Shown here one piece after another: positions 3,681 through 6,212 of a DNA stretch of 6,212 nt; the stretch's first letter is position 1, and each line of letters starts with the position of its first letter. The translations under genes were made by a program, and so were the position numbers. This stretch comes from Planctomycetota bacterium. GTDB taxonomy: Bacteria > Planctomycetota > Phycisphaerae > WQYP01. A model generated the notes under the pieces. That model was not told the DNA's origin. It was given only the letters and a program-made list of their open reading frames with translations, and searched no databases. The stretch lies in NCBI GenBank assembly GCA_021828935.1, contig JAJZCU010000141.1, positions 1 to 6,212 of the forward strand, read 5' to 3'.

Positions 3681-6212
3681 ATGCTATTGCGCCTGCCACA
3701 TGACCTGCGATTTCGCCGGCCGTTTTTTCTTATTTTGTTTTTGACCGTCGCGGCAGCCAACTTTTCCCGCGCGGTGGCACTGGGCCGCGCCAGATCTCGC
3801 CGCGAGAAAACCGTCACTGCGGGAAAGGTTCTGGTTTATTTAAGCGCCACCGAACGATCCGCAGGCAGATCAACCTGGAAAAACCTGGGGATTCTTGGCA
3901 ATTTTCATCGCATGGGTTCCCCACGCCTGGCCCACATCAACGGCATCCGCGCGGTGAAGTTTCATGGCACCGGCGACGCCTACCGGGGACCGGCGTCATC
4001 CTCGTCCATGGACGGGTCACACCCGCGGACGATCACCGTCTGGGCTTATGAAAAAAAGACCACGGGACTGACCGGCACGCTGGTGTCCTGGGGACGGCGC
4101 GGCGGCCCGAACGGCAGCGAGGCCGGCCTGGGCTGGGGCAAAAGCCCGAAATGGGGCGCCGCCACGCAATGGTATCACGACATGGGCTGGCCAAAGCCGC
4201 CGACGCCCGGCCAATGGCATTATTTAGTCTATACCTATGACGGCAACACGGCGCGCATCTATGACGATGGCGTGCTGCGCGGAAAACTCGCCGTGAACCT
4301 TGATACGCATCGGCGCGGGCGCATTAACATAGGCGTGCAAAACGGCGCCAACGGCGGGCCGGAATTCAACGGTTCCGGACCGTTTGGGCATTTTAGCAAC
4401 CCGATGGCCATCCGCAGCGTGCGCATTGAATCGGGCGTATTGTCCGCGGCGCAGATCCGCCACAATTTTCAACTGCACGCGCACCGCTACGGGGCCAGGG
4501 CGGTTATCAGAGTGCGGAGGCTGTTGCTGAATCATCCATTATTATTAAAGACCAAACATTTCGGGCTGACCATTTCTTCGGGCACACAGGAAGCGCTGGC
4601 GCTGCGGGCGCGCGGCCACCGTTTCGACTTCCTGCCGCACGATGAATTTCCCGCCCGGGCGCATAATGGCTATGACCAACTCGGAGACATCACCTTTGCC
4701 ATTGGCAAACGCGGAAAAATTGGCCAGTGGACATTTTTTTCCTCCGCGTTGCATCACGTCCGCGTGAAACCAGTTCGTATGCCGCACACGCTGGCGGCGG
4801 CCGATATCTCCGCGTCGCTGGGCAGAAAATGCCCGCTGCAGGTCATACGCGAATGGGCCCAGACGCCGCACGGAAATTTGGCGATGCGCTTCGTGCTGCG
4901 CAACCGGTCGCGGTATCCACTGCGAATTGGGTCGCTGGGCGCCCCGCTGGTGTTTAATAATGATTTCAACAACCGCACTTTGGACCAGGCCTACGCCAAA
5001 TGCTGCTTTTCCAACCCGTACATTGGCGGGAACGCCGGGTACGTGCAGGTCACGCGACTGAATCATGCCGCGCCAGCCATGCTGGTGCTACCGGGGCGTG
5101 GAAATTCCTTCGAGGCCTACCGCCCGCTGAAAGGCGACCCCACGCCGCGCGGAGTAACATTCGAAGGCTTCTATGAATGGTTGGCGCATTCGCAGGCCTA
5201 CGCCCAGACGCAATGGAAGCGCGCCGAGCCCTGGAACCGCCCCACCGCCGTCACGCTGCCGCCGGGCCGCCGCCTGACGTGCTCCTGGCATTTTGTATTA
5301 ACGCCCGGCGTGCAACACATCAATGCCACGCTGATGAAACGCCATGTGCCCGTCGCCATCGGCGTGCCGGGATATGTGCTGCCCACGGACGAAAATGGCG
5401 AATTGTTTTTGCATACCAGCCAGGCGATCCGCAGCATCACGGCGTGGCCGCGCGTATCCGTGGCCGTCAAAAACACCTACAAAGCGCTGCCCGGCGGTTG
5501 GCGCGAATTCATGGTGCGCGGCCACGCCTTCGGTCGCTGCCGCGTCACCATTCATTATGCCAATGGGTCCAGGCAATTTATTCATTATTTTGTGCTGTTG
5601 CCCGAACCGCTGATGGTGCGCAATTTCGGCCGCTTCACGGCGGATCATCAGTGGTACACGAACATGCAGGATCCATTTCATCGCGGCGATTCATTCATGC
5701 CCTATGACCTGCGCACGCACAAACTGCTGCTGGAACACTGGCCCAGCACCTGGATGTGCGGCTTAAGCGATGAAATGGGGGCCGGGCCAAATCAAGCCAT
5801 GGCCGAGAAAAATCTGGGCCAGCCCAGCCCGCGCCAGGTACAGATGTTGGAAAAATATGTTGACCATGCCCTGTGCGGCCATTTGCAACGGACAAATTAC
5901 GGCGTGCGGCGCAGCCAGTTCTGGTATAATCGCGCCATCTGGCGGAAATGCCATTACACAATTCCCGGTGACGGCTGGGCGGAAAAGAAGTCATTCGCCC
6001 AGGCCGTGGACCGTTCATTTAATTATCCACACCAAGCTGATATTTATTGGTGTCTCTACCGGCTGGCCCGGTATCATCCGGGGCTGGTCACGGCCCACCC
6101 GTGGCGCTGGTATTTGCTGCATGCCTATCGCACCATCAAGGCGATGAAACGCTTCTGCGGCGCCCAGCCGCAATTGGGCCTGCTGGACGGGCAGGTGTAT
6201 TTGTCAATTCTT
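3681..6212 (+). CDS. Secreted LamG plus DUF5695-like protein, 3' end outside the window
   Basis: The frame is open for 844 codons from ATG 3681 to the window edge. The N-terminus is a signal peptide: arginines at 4, 10, 12 and 13, a hydrophobic core at about 15-26 and possible cuts after A26 or A33. Residues about 49-263 form a LamG/concanavalin A-like domain, with AVKFHGTGDAYRGP at 91-104, GQWHYLVYTYDG at 177-188 and a closing helix near LSAAQIRHNF; such domains usually bind carbohydrate. From about 285 onward the sequence resembles DUF5695 proteins as I recall them, with PYIGGNAGYVQVTRLN at 446-461, TFEGFYEW at 493-500, SDEMGAGP at 696-703, NYPHQADIYW at 781-790 and HPWRWY at 806-811. The region is rich in aromatic residues with conserved acidic groups, as in carbohydrate-active enzymes, but no reaction is established from the sequence. 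Three consecutive TTA codons mark the junction between the two parts. The gene is transcribed apart from the PEP-CTERM gene upstream. Confidence 0.85.
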   Translation, partial: MLLRLPHDLRFRRPFFLILFLTVAAANFSRAVALGRARSRREKTVTAGKVLVYLSATERSAGRSTWKNLGILGNFHRMGSPRLAHINGIRAVKFHGTGDAYRGPASSSSMDGSHPRTITVWAYEKKTTGLTGTLVSWGRRGGPNGSEAGLGWGKSPKWGAATQWYHDMGWPKPPTPGQWHYLVYTYDGNTARIYDDGVLRGKLAVNLDTHRRGRINIGVQNGANGGPEFNGSGPFGHFSNPMAIRSVRIESGVLSAAQIRHNFQLHAHRYGARAVIRVRRLLLNHPLLLKTKHFGLTISSGTQEALALRARGHRFDFLPHDEFPARAHNGYDQLGDITFAIGKRGKIGQWTFFSSALHHVRVKPVRMPHTLAAADISASLGRKCPLQVIREWAQTPHGNLAMRFVLRNRSRYPLRIGSLGAPLVFNNDFNNRTLDQAYAKCCFSNPYIGGNAGYVQVTRLNHAAPAMLVLPGRGNSFEAYRPLKGDPTPRGVTFEGFYEWLAHSQAYAQTQWKRAEPWNRPTAVTLPPGRRLTCSWHFVLTPGVQHINATLMKRHVPVAIGVPGYVLPTDENGELFLHTSQAIRSITAWPRVSVAVKNTYKALPGGWREFMVRGHAFGRCRVTIHYANGSRQFIHYFVLLPEPLMVRNFGRFTADHQWYTNMQDPFHRGDSFMPYDLRTHKLLLEHWPSTWMCGLSDEMGAGPNQAMAEKNLGQPSPRQVQMLEKYVDHALCGHLQRTNYGVRRSQFWYNRAIWRKCHYTIPGDGWAEKKSFAQAVDRSFNYPHQADIYWCLYRLARYHPGLVTAHPWRWYLLHAYRTIKAMKRFCGAQPQLGLLDGQVYLSIL

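Noticed and set aside
4545..5066. Minus-strand open frame within the LamG/DUF5695-like gene
   Set aside because: It lies wholly inside a much longer plus-strand frame with recognisable domains and shows no ribosome site or family features.
1..6212. CRISPR array, insertion sequence, tRNA or defence island
   Set aside because: No regularly spaced repeats, transposase frame, terminal inverted repeats or cloverleaf were seen. The only defence-related gene is the orphan MntA with its decayed partner.

Overview
The window looks like bacterial chromosome from a Planctomycetota-type organism, possibly near Phycisphaerae. This rests on inference: a PEP-CTERM surface protein, a large secreted LamG plus DUF5695-like protein, a two-helix membrane protein of a type I associate with planctomycetes, and a GC-rich coding style with AT-rich promoters. 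No ribosomal RNA or other strict taxonomic marker is present.

Left part (about 1-710). A minus-strand MntA-type nucleotidyltransferase antitoxin gene (148-456) is followed by what reads as the two ends of its HepT (HEPN) toxin partner, with the middle deleted (79-164). The antitoxin therefore appears to be an orphan left by decay of a toxin-antitoxin pair. Upstream lie a consensus -10 box for the antitoxin, a five-tract G-quadruplex-type run (531-562) and, further right, the ribosome binding site of a rightward gene.

Middle (714-2326, plus strand). A small protein with two membrane helices (714-1440) is read in two frames joined by a one-base shift near 813-817. It is either a young pseudogene or a sequence error. 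After a 127-base gap holding a strong hairpin comes recO (1568-2326), the recombination mediator of the RecFOR pathway, with its zinc-binding cysteines intact.

Right (2327-6212, plus strand). A 357-base non-coding stretch carries the best promoter of the window (TTGACT, 16 bases, TATATT, preceded by A/T tracts) and a leader of about 220 bases with a hairpin at the predicted transcript start. It drives a stand-alone PEP-CTERM protein gene (2684-3523) with a near-perfect Shine-Dalgarno sequence, closed by a strong intrinsic terminator (3545-3584). A separate unit then begins at 3681 and runs off the right edge with at least 844 codons: a signal peptide, a LamG-type lectin fold and a DUF5695-like region. 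Both right-hand proteins are predicted to be exported, one anchored through an exosortase-type pathway and the other possibly acting on surface or environmental glycans. No exosortase or glycan cluster is visible here, so a functional link between them is only suggested by proximity.

I found no CRISPR array, tRNA, rRNA, insertion sequence or convincing new multi-gene system. The most notable signals are the collapsed hepT, the frameshifted membrane protein, the G-quadruplex run and the structured leader of the PEP-CTERM gene.
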